64,000 nt of DNA from JBGTLU01 sp041743935 (GCA_041743935.1 JBGTLU010000004.1:36929-100928), one strand, 5' to 3'; shown: positions 9,677 to 19,565, counted from the first letter of the stretch. Notes: generated by a model from the sequence alone, not told the origin. A program made the numbers and translations.

Positions 9677-10282
9677 TTACAATCCTAATTTTAATGAGAA
9701 TTGTATTACTTGGTTTTTACTGCTCTGATTGTTGTTTTTAATCAAATCATTTACACCAAATATATAACGAGTACCAAAAGAAATTCTTTCTGTACCAATT
9801 TGCACGCCTGCAACACCACTAAAGTTAACATTCTCCCACTCTGGGCGATTGTTTTGTGTTTGACTTAGTGTTGATTTATTTCCTGCAGCATCTTCAAAAC
9901 TAAACTTGTTTGAAACTTCAAAAGAGGCTTGTGGCCCAGCTACAAAACTTAATAAAGGAACCGCTTGAAATTTTAACAAAACTGGAATTTCAATGTTGTT
10001 ATTTGTGTAGATATACTTTCCGCCATCTGCATTGTATTCAAATCCGTTGGTAGAAAATGCAATTTCTGGTTGCAATCCAATCGGGCCTAAATCAAAGTTA
10101 AAGAATAGTCCAGCATGATAACCCGGGGTAAAATCGGTTTTAAAACTATTGGATTGAGGATCGGAGTAGCTAGAAATTTTAGATAAATTTAGGCCACCTC
10201 TAACTCCCATTCCAATGTATTGCGCATAAGTATTTACTGCCGTCCCGGCAACAAATACTATTAAAAAAATGATTTTTTTCAT
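9677..10282 (-). CDS. Outer membrane beta-barrel protein (PorT/OMP_b-brl_2 like)
   Basis: This 201-residue protein has a signal peptide ending AVNTYAQ. Alternating hydrophobic strands follow, with the opening typical of Bacteroidota small barrels (GVRGGLNLSKIS). The C-terminus ends in an aromatic/Leu strand (VIQFSLKLGL). The family is annotated as porin-family or PorT-like, but the match is structural only and does not prove a secretion role. The Met start is an ATG. It shares a terminator with the upstream convergent metalloprotease gene. Confidence 0.85.
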   Translation of the reverse strand: MKKIIFLIVFVAGTAVNTYAQYIGMGVRGGLNLSKISSYSDPQSNSFKTDFTPGYHAGLFFNFDLGPIGLQPEIAFSTNGFEYNADGGKYIYTNNNIEIPVLLKFQAVPLLSFVAGPQASFEVSNKFSFEDAAGNKSTLSQTQNNRPEWENVNFSGVAGVQIGTERISFGTRYIFGVNDLIKNNNQSSKNQVIQFSLKLGL

Positions 10283-10426
10283 AAAATAAAATGTTTTATA
10301 TCCCCATAGTTAGAAATTATCATGCCAAGATATTTTAAACACGTTCTATTTTTTGTTTCTGTGTTCATTACATTTGGATGAAGACCAATAACTCCGACAC
10401 ATATTTTATCACCTAAAAAGTACCCT

Positions 10427-13400
10427 ATGCAGGACAGATTAAAATTTAATGATGCTTTTGAAAATGCCTTAGAAAGACTTAATGAACAACAGCAACTCGC
10501 AGTAAATCAATTAGAAGGACCAGTGATGGTCGTTGCCGGACCCGGTACAGGTAAAACGCAAATTTTAGCAGCCAGAATTGGTAAAATACTCAAAGAAACC
10601 GATGCCGATGCTTCTAATATTCTTTGTTTAACTTATACTGATGCCGGAACTGTGGCAATGCGAAAACGTTTAATTGAATTCATCGGTCCTGAAGCATATC
10701 GAGTGCATATTCATACTTTTCACAGTTTTTGCAACGAAGTTATACAAGAGCATGCCCAACATTTTGATAAACACAGTTTTGATGCTATTTCTGAATTAGA
10801 ACTTGTAACATTAATGAGGAGGTTGATAGATGAATTACCTTCTGAAAATGTTTTAAAAAGATTTCGAGGAGATGTATATTTCGATATTAAACCGCTAATT
10901 CAGCTTTTTTCTACAATGAAACAAGAAGGATATACTACCGAGTTTATCCTGCAGAAAACAGATGAATATATTTCAGCAATTAAAGATTCTGAACCAGGAA
11001 CTGTCTATTACAAAAAGTTTAAGTACGTAAAAAATTCAAAAAATAATAAGCCAGGAGATTTTAAACCGGATTTTTTAAATGAAGAAGACCGCATGCTTAA
11101 ACTAAAAGCGGCTGCTCAATTATTTCCGAAATTTCAACAAATGATGGTCGAAGCTAATCGCTATGATTTTGATGACATGATAAATTGGGTAAACAAATTA
11201 TTTACTTCTAACGAGCGTGTTTTAAGTACCTACCAGGAACGTTATCAATATATTTTGGTTGACGAATATCAAGATACCAGCGGATCGCAAAACCAACTGG
11301 TTAATCAATTAATTAGTTATTGGGATAGTCCCAATATTTTTGTTGTAGGCGATGATGACCAATCCATCTATCGTTTTCAAGGGGCAAACGTAGAGAACAT
11401 ATTAAATTACGCTAATACCTTTGTTGATCAGTTAAACACCATCGTACTTACTAAAAACTATCGCTCAACACAAGCCATTTTAGATGTATCCAAACATCTC
11501 ATCGAAAATAATAATGAGCGTTTGATTAAAAAGCTGCCCAGTTTAAGCAAAGATTTAATTGCGCATAATACTGAGAATACTATTGTTCCTCGTATTACAG
11601 AGTACTATAATCCTTGGCATGAATATGCCGAAATTACTAGGCAAGTGGAGGAATTAATAGAGAACGAAAAAGTGGATCCGACTTCTATTGCCATAATTTA
11701 TAAACAACATAAATACGGCGAGGAGCTAGCCAACTATTTTAGCTTAGCAAATATTCCGGTAAACGCAAAGAAGAGCTCAAATTTGCTGCAAGAACCACTT
11801 GCACAACAGATTATTAGAATCTTGAGATATATTTCTTATGAGTTAGATACGCCATTTGGCGGAGAAGAGCTTTTATTCGAAATAATGCATTATCGGTTTT
11901 TTGATATACCGGCAATAGAAATTGCTAAAATTACCGCTCAGGTAGCCGATAATAGAAATTATCAAAATAAAACCATTAGCCTTCGAACTAAAATCCATCA
12001 TATTGCAAAAAATCCTCCCGATAAATCATCTGATGCAGAGGCGAGCCAATCCATTGCTAAATTTAGTAACAACCTAGAAGACTGGATTAAAGAAGCTCAT
12101 AATTTGACATTGCAAGGTTTGTTAGAGAAAATAATTACAAAAGGGGGCATTTTAGCCTATATTTTAAATTCTGACGAACCAGCCTGGAACATGCAAATTC
12201 TTACTTCTTTGTTTGATTATGTAAAAGAAGTAACTCACCTAAATTCTAGTATGCACCTTAAGCAGTTTATAGAAAATATTGAGTTGATGGAATCTAACAA
12301 ACTGCTATTACCAATTCATAAAAATATCATCAACCAAAAAGGAGTAAATTTTCTTACCTGTCATGGCTCCAAGGGATTAGAGTTTGATTACGTGTTTTTG
12401 ATAGGGTGTGAGTCTAATAATTGGGAGAAAAAAAGAGGAAATAATAATGGTTATAAATTACCCGATACCATATTTACATCACAAGATAATGCTGATACAA
12501 TAGAAGAATTGCGAAGATTATTTTATGTAGCAATTACCAGAGCTAAAAAATATTTATATCTATCGTATTCATCCTATGACTTTAAAGGAAAAGAATTAAC
12601 TCCATCTATTTTTATTACCGAAATCAGCCAAGCGGAGTCGATAGAAAAAATCAAAACAGAAGTTGAATTAGAAAAACTTTTAAAATTTTTGCAATTACGA
12701 CATTCCGAAGAACAGAAACCGCTAATATCCTTATTCGATACAAATTATATAAACAAAAAATTAGAGAGCTTTACTTTAAGTGTTACTGCTTTAAACAACT
12801 ATTTAGACTGCCCATTAAATTTCTATTTCCAAAATTTGGTAAGAGTGCCTGCTAGTAAAAGCGAATCCATGACCTTTGGTACTTGTATCCACTATGCGTT
12901 GCAAAAGCTTTTTGATAAGATGCTGGATAATACGGACAAAAATTTCCCGCATTTAATTGAATTAATAGAAGATTTTGAATGGAAAATGCATGTAAGCAGA
13001 GAAAGTTTTACCGCTACAGAATTTGAAAGAAGATTAGATTACGGCCACCAAGTACTCCAATCTTATTATAATAAATACATTAATTCTTGGAACAAGACCG
13101 TACTTACAGAGAAAAAAATTGGCAACGTTGAAGTAAACGGTGTGCCCATTAAGGGGATGTTAGATAAACTGGAATTTACTGGTAAAACGGTAAACGTAGT
13201 GGATTATAAAACAGGAAAATACGATAACGCAAAAACTAAACTAAATGGCCCCGATGAAAAAAATCCTTTAGGAGGTAGTTATTGGAGACAAGCCATTTTT
13301 TATAAAATATTAGTAGAAAATGATAGAACCAATGATTGGCAAGTAATAAGCTCAGAGTTTGATTTTGTAGAACACGAAAAAGAAGAATTCAAAAAAGGAA

Positions 13401-13576
13401 AAGTGGTTATCACTTCCGATGATGTTGAAACGGTAAAACAACAAATCACTAGCACTTGGAGTGCTATACAGAACCACGAATTTAGGAAAGGTTGCGGCAA
13501 GGAAGATTGTAAATGGTGCAATTTTGTAAAAGGAAATTACGATGGAATACCCGCAAAATCCAACGAAGAAGAATAA
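10427..13576 (+). CDS. UvrD/PcrA-type ATP-dependent helicase with C-terminal PD-(D/E)XK nuclease
   Basis: This 1049-residue superfamily 1A helicase fused to a RecB-like nuclease probably acts in DNA end processing or repair. Walker A is AGPGTGKT at 37-44. VDEYQDTS (motif II) follows near 283, DDDQSIYRFQGA near 305, and YVAITRAKKYLYLS (motif VI) near 705. The C-terminal third has the nuclease core (DKLEF...VVDYKTG). Four Cys are placed like an AddB/Cas4 iron-sulfur staple: one in YLDCPLNFYF and three in CGKEDCKWC. The protein resembles AddAB-like or orphan UvrD-nucleases; no partner subunit lies next to it. The next gene starts 23 bp downstream. Confidence 0.92.
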   Translation: MQDRLKFNDAFENALERLNEQQQLAVNQLEGPVMVVAGPGTGKTQILAARIGKILKETDADASNILCLTYTDAGTVAMRKRLIEFIGPEAYRVHIHTFHSFCNEVIQEHAQHFDKHSFDAISELELVTLMRRLIDELPSENVLKRFRGDVYFDIKPLIQLFSTMKQEGYTTEFILQKTDEYISAIKDSEPGTVYYKKFKYVKNSKNNKPGDFKPDFLNEEDRMLKLKAAAQLFPKFQQMMVEANRYDFDDMINWVNKLFTSNERVLSTYQERYQYILVDEYQDTSGSQNQLVNQLISYWDSPNIFVVGDDDQSIYRFQGANVENILNYANTFVDQLNTIVLTKNYRSTQAILDVSKHLIENNNERLIKKLPSLSKDLIAHNTENTIVPRITEYYNPWHEYAEITRQVEELIENEKVDPTSIAIIYKQHKYGEELANYFSLANIPVNAKKSSNLLQEPLAQQIIRILRYISYELDTPFGGEELLFEIMHYRFFDIPAIEIAKITAQVADNRNYQNKTISLRTKIHHIAKNPPDKSSDAEASQSIAKFSNNLEDWIKEAHNLTLQGLLEKIITKGGILAYILNSDEPAWNMQILTSLFDYVKEVTHLNSSMHLKQFIENIELMESNKLLLPIHKNIINQKGVNFLTCHGSKGLEFDYVFLIGCESNNWEKKRGNNNGYKLPDTIFTSQDNADTIEELRRLFYVAITRAKKYLYLSYSSYDFKGKELTPSIFITEISQAESIEKIKTEVELEKLLKFLQLRHSEEQKPLISLFDTNYINKKLESFTLSVTALNNYLDCPLNFYFQNLVRVPASKSESMTFGTCIHYALQKLFDKMLDNTDKNFPHLIELIEDFEWKMHVSRESFTATEFERRLDYGHQVLQSYYNKYINSWNKTVLTEKKIGNVEVNGVPIKGMLDKLEFTGKTVNVVDYKTGKYDNAKTKLNGPDEKNPLGGSYWRQAIFYKILVENDRTNDWQVISSEFDFVEHEKEEFKKGKVVITSDDVETVKQQITSTWSAIQNHEFRKGCGKEDCKWCNFVKGNYDGIPAKSNEEE

Positions 13577-13599
13577 AAATCAAATTAATAAAACACAAT

Positions 13600-14133
13600 A
13601 TGGCCAAGGTTTTAATCCTATTTACACATCCAGCGTTAGAAAAATCTAGAGTAAACAAACCACTCTTGCAACACGCTAAAATGGTAGATAATGTAACCAT
13701 TCATGATTTGTATGAACATTATCCAGATTTTAATATCGACATACAACACGAACAGCAACTTTTGCTACAAAATGATATAATTTTGTGGCATCATCCATTG
13801 TATTGGTACAATTCTCCTGCACTTTTAAAACAATGGATAGATTTAGTGTTGGAACATGGCTGGGCTTATGGTTCGCAAGGTAAAGCGCTTGTAGGTAAGA
13901 AGATTACAAATGTGATTACCTCTGGTGGTGCAGCTGATGCCTACAGTAAAGAAGGGCATAATAACTACACTATTGAAGAATTTTTAGCTCCTTTCATCCA
14001 AACCGCAAAACTTTGTAACATGCAATACCTTGAGCCATTTAAAGTACAAGGCACGCATAAACTAACCCAACCCGATATTGAAGAGCACGCAATACGGTAC
14101 AAAAACTTCTTAACCCAACTAACCACTAATTAA
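13600..14133 (+). CDS. KefF-like NAD(P)H:quinone oxidoreductase (flavodoxin fold)
   Basis: This is a 177-residue flavodoxin-like protein of the NQO1/MdaB/KefF family. It starts with VLILFTHPALEKSRVN, the FMN-phosphate-binding loop. Further motifs are HHPLYWYNSPALLKQWID near residue 65 and TSGGAADAYSKEG near 108. The reading frame is open upstream into the helicase gene (from 13513). The ATG at 13600 begins the conserved fold, so the extra 29 Arg/Lys-rich codons are rejected. It is followed 11 bp later by a Kef-type antiporter, the same pairing as KefF-KefC in Escherichia coli, where KefF activates the channel. Confidence 0.9.
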   Translation: MAKVLILFTHPALEKSRVNKPLLQHAKMVDNVTIHDLYEHYPDFNIDIQHEQQLLLQNDIILWHHPLYWYNSPALLKQWIDLVLEHGWAYGSQGKALVGKKITNVITSGGAADAYSKEGHNNYTIEEFLAPFIQTAKLCNMQYLEPFKVQGTHKLTQPDIEEHAIRYKNFLTQLTTN

Positions 14134-14144
14134 AATCCGTTTTT

Positions 14145-16010
14145 ATGGCAGCCGATTCTTTTTTTACCCAAGCTTTGGTTTACTTATCTGCAGCAGTTGT
14201 ATCGGTTCCTATTGCCAAAAAACTTGGCTTAGGTTCTGTTTTAGGCTACCTCATCGCCGGCATCATCATCGGGCCTGCAGCACTTGGCTGGGTAGGCGAA
14301 GAGGGCAAAGACATACTACATTTTGCAGAGTTTGGCGTCGTCATGATGTTGTTTATCATTGGCTTAGAGCTAGAGCCTGCTTTGCTTTGGCGCATGAGAA
14401 AAAGCATTTTAGGTTTAGGCGGAATGCAGGTAGTTGCAACAGCCATCTTAATCACAAGTATTGCCATCTTCTTAAATCTAAATTGGCAAGCTTCTGTAGC
14501 TATCGGGTTGATATTAGCATTATCCTCTACTGCCATTGTTTTACAAACTTTAAATGAAAAAGGCCTGATGAATACCGTTTCTGGTCAGAATTCTTTTGCC
14601 GTTTTGTTATTTCAAGATATAGCAGTAATTCCCATTTTGGCATTAATGCCACTATTAATCACAGATGTTAGTAACAAAGCTTCTGATGGACAAATTGCTT
14701 TCATTGATCAATTCCCCAGCTATTTACAAACTATAATTGTACTTGGCGCAGTAGCTTCCATCATAGTAGCTGGTAAATACATTATCCGTCCGGTTTTCAG
14801 AATCATAGCTGGTACCAAACTTCGAGAATTGTTTACAGCAGCAGCCTTGTTATTAGTTATTGGCATTACAGTATTGATGTCTTTAGTGGGTCTCAGCCCA
14901 GCATTGGGCACTTTTTTGGCCGGTGTTGTTCTAGCAAATAGTGAGTACAGACACGAGTTAATTAGTGATATCGACCCCTTTAAAGGCTTACTACTAGGTT
15001 TATTTTTTATATCCGTCGGCGCTTCCATCGATTTTAATCTCATTTTGGCTAATCCTACAAGTATATTACTACTAGTTGCAGGCTTAATGCTACTGAAGGG
15101 GATAATTCTTTTTGTTTTAGGTCGATTTTTTAAAATGGGTCTAGATCAAAACCTACTTTTTAGTTTCTCATTAGCCCAAATGGGTGAATTTGCCTTTGTA
15201 TTATTTTCTTTTACCTCTCAAAATAACATTATTGAACCAGCATTAACTTCCAAATTAATAGCGGTTGTGGCTGTAAGTATGGCTCTCACCCCTTTACTTA
15301 TGCTCATAAACGAAAAACTCATCCTGCCTCGCATCGGAACAAAAGAGAAAGACGAACGAGAAACAGATACTATTCTTGAAAAAAACCCAGTAATAATTGC
15401 AGGATTTGGTAAGTATGGTAATATTGTAGGTAGATTATTAATGGCTAACGGAGTTGGTACAACCGTATTAGATTATAATTCTGATCGGGTGGAAATTCTT
15501 AGAAAACTTGGGTTAAAGGTGTATTACGGCGACCCAACACGACATGATTTATTGCATGCAGCAGGTGCAGATGACGCTAAGATAATTATCGTTGCTTTAG
15601 AATCTGATGAACAATCTATTGAATTGGTAGAAACCATAAAAAAGCATTTTCCCCATTTAAAAATAATGGTTAGAGCAGGAGATAGGTTTGATGCTTACGA
15701 ACATATAGAGTCGGGAGTAAACCATGTTTACCGCGAAACCTTAGATAGTTCCTTGCGCATGGGTACCGATGCTTTAAAACTGTTGGGATTTAGGGCTTAT
15801 CAGGCGCAACGAGCAGCCCATAAATTTTTTAAGTACGATGAAAAAGCCTTAAAAGAATTAGCAACAATAAAACACGATAAAAAACTGTATTTAGATACAG
15901 CCAAAAATAGAATCGCAGAACTTGAAGAATTAATTAAAGCCGATTTAGCCGATACTCAAAGCACCAACGACCTTGGCTGGGATACCGAGAGTTTACGTAA
16001 ACAATTTTAA
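14145..16010 (+). CDS. KefB/KefC-type cation:proton antiporter (CPA2) with RCK domain
   Basis: This 621-residue inner-membrane transporter has about 12-13 hydrophobic segments (residues 5-385) of the Na/H exchanger CPA2 type. A TrkA-N/RCK nucleotide-binding domain follows, with GFGKYGNIVGRLL near residue 422 and YYGDPTRHDLL near 462. A charged coiled C-terminal tail ends the protein. It most likely exports K+ in exchange for H+ under electrophile or redox stress, gated by the adjacent KefF-like protein. Specificity for K+ versus Na+ is inferred from the RCK domain and neighbour only. Confidence 0.92.
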   Translation: MAADSFFTQALVYLSAAVVSVPIAKKLGLGSVLGYLIAGIIIGPAALGWVGEEGKDILHFAEFGVVMMLFIIGLELEPALLWRMRKSILGLGGMQVVATAILITSIAIFLNLNWQASVAIGLILALSSTAIVLQTLNEKGLMNTVSGQNSFAVLLFQDIAVIPILALMPLLITDVSNKASDGQIAFIDQFPSYLQTIIVLGAVASIIVAGKYIIRPVFRIIAGTKLRELFTAAALLLVIGITVLMSLVGLSPALGTFLAGVVLANSEYRHELISDIDPFKGLLLGLFFISVGASIDFNLILANPTSILLLVAGLMLLKGIILFVLGRFFKMGLDQNLLFSFSLAQMGEFAFVLFSFTSQNNIIEPALTSKLIAVVAVSMALTPLLMLINEKLILPRIGTKEKDERETDTILEKNPVIIAGFGKYGNIVGRLLMANGVGTTVLDYNSDRVEILRKLGLKVYYGDPTRHDLLHAAGADDAKIIIVALESDEQSIELVETIKKHFPHLKIMVRAGDRFDAYEHIESGVNHVYRETLDSSLRMGTDALKLLGFRAYQAQRAAHKFFKYDEKALKELATIKHDKKLYLDTAKNRIAELEELIKADLADTQSTNDLGWDTESLRKQF

Positions 16011-16108
16011 GGTTATTTCTAAAAAGTTTCCTGTAAGCTATTGGTATTTAATAATCTTTTATAACTTTATCACACCAAAGTTTCCAAAACATTTTAAAAG
16101 TTTAAGAT

Positions 16109-17110
16109 ATGAAAAGAAAATTAACGCTCTGTTTTCTGGTTCTATGCTTAGCGGCAAAATTTACTAGCGCTCAGCAAAATCCAGCTCCATTTTTACTAAT
16201 GACCAATAATTTTGAGTTTTTGGGCTTCGAAACAGCCACTGAAACCAAATTCCCCGACCATTTTAGGGGTTGGCGTGGGCCACAAGTAGTGGCAACCAAT
16301 CCGGTACCAAGCCACATTTCGCGGATGCCTTCTACCGTACCCACTACGCCACAAGCTTCTGGAACCATTACCACACTATCCCTTCGTTCAGCAGGTACTA
16401 CTGCCGCATCCGGTATTTTCAACTTAACCACAATGCCTGCCCCTTTACAAGGATTTGGTATAACTAATTTAGATGGTGCTGGTGGCCCATTTGCATTAGT
16501 CCTTGCCATCAATACCCAAAATTGTAAAGGGATTAGTTTACAATGGCGTGGCAGGTTGTATGCCTTGGTAGTAGATAACGGCAGGGCGGGTATTCAAGCT
16601 CAATATCGTACAGATAGCACAGGAGCGTGGACTACAATTAGCAATAGCCAATTTTATAGTCTCGAAACAGATTTGTTAGTTGCAACACAACAAAATATTC
16701 TATTTAACACTACTTTACCCGAAGATGTAGAGAATAAACCGTATGTTCAAATACGTTGGCTCTATTTTGCACAGGAAGATGCCATTGTTTTTGCAGGAGG
16801 AGATGGGGTCCACATAAATGAGATAAAAGTTATTGCTGCTCAACGTGGGATTACCTCAATTAACAATAAAATAAAAACGAATTCAAAATTTGCATATCCA
16901 AACCCAAGCAATGGTATATTTAATTTAAATATTCCTCAATCGGATAATATTGCAACAGTAGAAGTGTATAATGTATTAGGATTTAAAGTGGCAGAAGTAT
17001 CAGACTTTACATCCAATCAAATAAATCTCTCTGATTTACCAGCTGGACAATACACGTTAAAAGCAGTTAGTAAAACCAATCAATACACACAACGAGTATT
17101 TATTCAATAA
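16109..17110 (+). CDS. Secreted protein with type IX secretion (type A) C-terminal domain
   Basis: This 333-residue protein has a signal peptide (cleavage near TSAQQ) and a central region without a family I recognise. Its C-terminal 75 residues form a typical type A sorting domain: YPNPSNGIFNLNI, a central VEVYNVLGFKV and the closing LPAGQYTLKAV...QRVFIQ. It is therefore an expected client of the PorX-controlled secretion system and is likely surface-attached or released. The function of the passenger is unknown. A rho-independent terminator follows. Confidence 0.85.
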   Translation: MKRKLTLCFLVLCLAAKFTSAQQNPAPFLLMTNNFEFLGFETATETKFPDHFRGWRGPQVVATNPVPSHISRMPSTVPTTPQASGTITTLSLRSAGTTAASGIFNLTTMPAPLQGFGITNLDGAGGPFALVLAINTQNCKGISLQWRGRLYALVVDNGRAGIQAQYRTDSTGAWTTISNSQFYSLETDLLVATQQNILFNTTLPEDVENKPYVQIRWLYFAQEDAIVFAGGDGVHINEIKVIAAQRGITSINNKIKTNSKFAYPNPSNGIFNLNIPQSDNIATVEVYNVLGFKVAEVSDFTSNQINLSDLPAGQYTLKAVSKTNQYTQRVFIQ

Positions 17111-17130
17111 TAAAAGAATATTTTTTCTAA

Positions 17131-17159
17131 AAAGCCTCTCGCTTACAGCGAGAGGCTTT
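17131..17159 (+). terminator. Intrinsic terminator after the T9SS cargo gene
   Basis: A 12-bp perfect stem (AAAGCCTCTCGC / GCGAGAGGCTTT) with a 5-nt loop TTACA is followed by a T-rich tract, 20 bp after the stop codon of the preceding gene. Confidence 0.9.
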
Positions 17160-17253
17160 TTAATTTTATAGGTTGATAAAATTAATGTTCAACTATTTTT
17201 GTAAATTAGAGGCTATCTCAACAGGCTAACATCAATATTAAATTTTGCCATTA

Positions 17254-17913
17254 ATGTTAAAGGGCTTTTATTTAATGATAATATTCCTAGGTATGTGTAA
17301 ATATTCACATGCAGTATCAGGTTTATATCCATTTAATGCTAAACATGACAGTGTAAGTTCTGAACTAAACATCTCTATTCCAATTGTATTAAATTTTGAA
17401 GCAAAAAGAAATAAAACCAAAGTAGAAATTAGCTGGACTTGTGCTATTGCCTGCGAACAAAAAAATTATCTAGTACAAAGAAGTACCGATGCTAAGAACT
17501 ATCAATCTATTGCAAAAGCAAAATCGACTAGCGCAATAGATAATCAGTTATATATGGTTACAGACGAAAATCCGGCAAGTGGTACTGCATTTTATCGCTT
17601 GTTGCTTCAATTACCCGACGGTAATTATACTCAGCTAGATAATGTAAAACTAAAAACAGCATTCATCCGTAATCAAACCATTATATCTGGTGATATAGAA
17701 GATTATTTAACCATAAAGGATACCAATTTTGAATTAGGCGATGTGGTTAAAATAACCATAACCGATGCTAATGGAGGTTATGTTTTGGGACAAAATGTAA
17801 TTGTAACATCAGATAGTATAGAACTGAATCTCATAAGCCTAACTTCCGGAAATTATTACCTATCTGCAAGAGCCGGATTGTATGAATTGAAGGCTCGATT
17901 TAAAAAGCTATAA
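17254..17913 (+). CDS. Secreted protein of unknown function, T9SS-cargo-like
   Basis: This protein of about 219 residues starts at ATG 17254; a TTG nine bases upstream is also in frame. An N-terminal signal peptide ends near SHAVSG. A fibronectin-like segment (EISWTCAIACEQKNYLVQRS, about 63-82) is of the kind that commonly precedes the sorting domain in Bacteroidota secreted proteins. The C-terminal 80 residues (ISGDIEDYLTI...LTSGNYYLSARAG) resemble a diverged sorting domain. No enzyme motif is visible. Probably a small secreted protein; the route is less certain than for its neighbour. Confidence 0.65.
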   Translation: MLKGFYLMIIFLGMCKYSHAVSGLYPFNAKHDSVSSELNISIPIVLNFEAKRNKTKVEISWTCAIACEQKNYLVQRSTDAKNYQSIAKAKSTSAIDNQLYMVTDENPASGTAFYRLLLQLPDGNYTQLDNVKLKTAFIRNQTIISGDIEDYLTIKDTNFELGDVVKITITDANGGYVLGQNVIVTSDSIELNLISLTSGNYYLSARAGLYELKARFKKL

Positions 17914-17949
17914 ACATAGATTTTTATTCATCCTAAAACCTTAATTAAT

Positions 17950-17957
17950 TATATTTG
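17950..17957 (+). promoter_or_regulatory. -7 promoter box upstream of pdhB
   Basis: TATATTTG matches the Bacteroidota TAnnTTTG consensus 24 bp before the ATG at 17982. No convincing TTG lies at the -33 position. Confidence 0.45.
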
Positions 17958-17981
17958 CCCACCAACGTTTAAGATTATAGT

Positions 17982-18965
17982 ATGAGAGAAATACAATTTA
18001 GAGAAGCATTGCGTGAGGCAATGAGCGAGGAAATGCGCAAAGATGATAAGATTTTTTTAATGGGCGAGGAAGTGGCAGAATATAATGGTGCTTACAAAGT
18101 TAGCCAAGGAATGTTGGATGAATTTGGCCCGAAAAGAGTAATAGATACCCCCATCTCTGAATTGGGTTTTACTGGAATTGGTGTTGGTGCAGCCATGAAT
18201 GGATTGAAGCCCATCATTGAGTTCATGACATTTAATTTTTCTTTGGTAGCCATTGATCAGGTAATAAACTCAGCTGCTAAAATGCTATCCATGAGTGGCG
18301 GTCAATTTCCTATTCCTATGGTTTTTCGTGGACCTACAGGTAACGCCGGACAATTAGGTGCTCAGCATTCGCAATGTTTTGAGAGCTGGTATGCCAACTG
18401 CCCAGGTTTAAAAGTTGTTGTCCCATCTAATCCATATGATGCAAAAGGTTTATTAAAATCTTCTATTATAGATCCAGATCCGGTAATTTTTATGGAATCG
18501 GAAGTAATGTATGGAGAAAAAGGCGAAGTGCCAGAAGATGAATATTACATCCCAATAGGTAAAGCGAAAGTAGTGAAAGAAGGAACGGATGTAACTCTAG
18601 TTGGTTTTGGAAAAATCATGAAAGTAGCATTAGCGGCAGCAGCAGAATTAGAAAAGGATGGAATTAGTGCCGAAGTAATTGATTTAAGAACCGTTCGCCC
18701 GATAGATTATGCTACAGTAATTGAATCGGTAAAGAAAACCAATAGAATGGTATTTGTAGAAGAATCATGGCCTTTGGCAGCCATTGCTACCGAAGTTGCA
18801 TTTAAAGTGCAAAAAGATGCCTTTGATTATTTAGATGCCCCAATTTTAAGAATAATGGGGGCCGATGTTCCATTGCCGTACGCTCCTACATTAATTGAAG
18901 CTTATTTGCCAAATCCTGCTAGAGTTATAAAGGCAGTGAAAGAAGTCATGTACATAAATAAATAG
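17982..18965 (+). CDS. pdhB: Pyruvate dehydrogenase E1 component, beta subunit
   Basis: This 327-residue protein matches the transketolase-like beta subunit of the pyruvate/2-oxoacid dehydrogenase E1 enzyme. It starts REIQFREALREAM and contains MGEEVAEYNGAYKVSQGM and the pyrimidine-binding TPISELGFTGIGVGAAMNG. GQLGAQHSQ, near residue 125, and the C-terminal PLPYAPTLIEAYLPN are also conserved. With the alpha subunit it decarboxylates pyruvate using thiamine diphosphate. The alpha subunit gene is not adjacent, so the operon is split in this genome. It converges directly (0 bp gap) with the Lrp-type regulator gene. Confidence 0.95.
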   Translation: MREIQFREALREAMSEEMRKDDKIFLMGEEVAEYNGAYKVSQGMLDEFGPKRVIDTPISELGFTGIGVGAAMNGLKPIIEFMTFNFSLVAIDQVINSAAKMLSMSGGQFPIPMVFRGPTGNAGQLGAQHSQCFESWYANCPGLKVVVPSNPYDAKGLLKSSIIDPDPVIFMESEVMYGEKGEVPEDEYYIPIGKAKVVKEGTDVTLVGFGKIMKVALAAAAELEKDGISAEVIDLRTVRPIDYATVIESVKKTNRMVFVEESWPLAAIATEVAFKVQKDAFDYLDAPILRIMGADVPLPYAPTLIEAYLPNPARVIKAVKEVMYINK

Positions 18966-19442
18966 TTACATCAACGCAATCTGTCTTTTTATACTTTCTT
19001 CGAGAGAAATAAACGTCTCCGTACGTTGAATGCCTACAATGGGCTGTAATTTCTCGTTTAAAACTTGCCTTAAATGATTGGTGTCTTTGCAAAGTATTTT
19101 TGCAAACATGCTATAATTACCTGTGGTATAATGTAACTCAACAATTTCTGGTATTTTATTAATGGCAGCTACAGCATCTTTGTATTGCGAACCCTTTTCT
19201 AAATAAATTCCTAAAAACGCACAAACATCATAACCCACTTTTTGTGGATTAATTTCCAAAAACGACCCGTTTACAATTCCAAGTTCAATCAATTTTTTCA
19301 TTCTAACGTGTACGGTACCGGCAGAAATAATCATTCTTTTAGCAATATCTGTGTAAGGGGTTGTAGCATCTTGCATCAAAATGCTGAGTATTTCTAAATC
19401 TACATTATCAATTTGTAAAATTTGCTGTGTTTTTTCGTACAT
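18966..19442 (-). CDS. Lrp/AsnC family transcriptional regulator
   Basis: This 158-residue regulator has an N-terminal winged helix-turn-helix (about 12-60: ILSILMQDATTPYTDIAKRM, then GTVHVRMKKLIELGIV) and a C-terminal RAM/AsnC effector domain (about 75-150). Length and layout are standard. Members bind amino acids and regulate amino-acid or central metabolism. Its target cannot be told, although it faces away from a tRNA-like gene and abuts pdhB tail to tail. The start is an ATG at 19440-19442. Confidence 0.92.
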   Translation of the reverse strand: MYEKTQQILQIDNVDLEILSILMQDATTPYTDIAKRMIISAGTVHVRMKKLIELGIVNGSFLEINPQKVGYDVCAFLGIYLEKGSQYKDAVAAINKIPEIVELHYTTGNYSMFAKILCKDTNHLRQVLNEKLQPIVGIQRTETFISLEESIKRQIALM

Positions 19443-19516
19443 AAATTATACTTATGACAACAAAAATAATAAATAATTATGATAATCATAAAAATTATCA
19501 AATAATGTTAATTAAT

Positions 19517-19549
19517 TTGCAACGAATATGGCATATTACTTATGTTTGT
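19517..19549 (+). promoter_or_regulatory. Promoter of the tRNA-like gene
   Basis: TTTG at 19517-19520 and TATGTTTG at 19542-19549 are separated by 21 nt. This matches the Bacteroidota housekeeping consensus (TTTG, 19-21 nt, TAnnTTTG). The tRNA 5' end is 17 nt downstream of the box, which allows a short leader to be removed by RNase P. Confidence 0.75.
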
Positions 19550-19565
19550 GTCAACAACAAAAAAA

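Noticed and set aside
13513..13599. Arg/Lys-rich 29-codon N-terminal extension of the KefF-like protein
   Set aside because: It overlaps the 3' end of the helicase gene out of frame and family similarity begins at the ATG at 13600.
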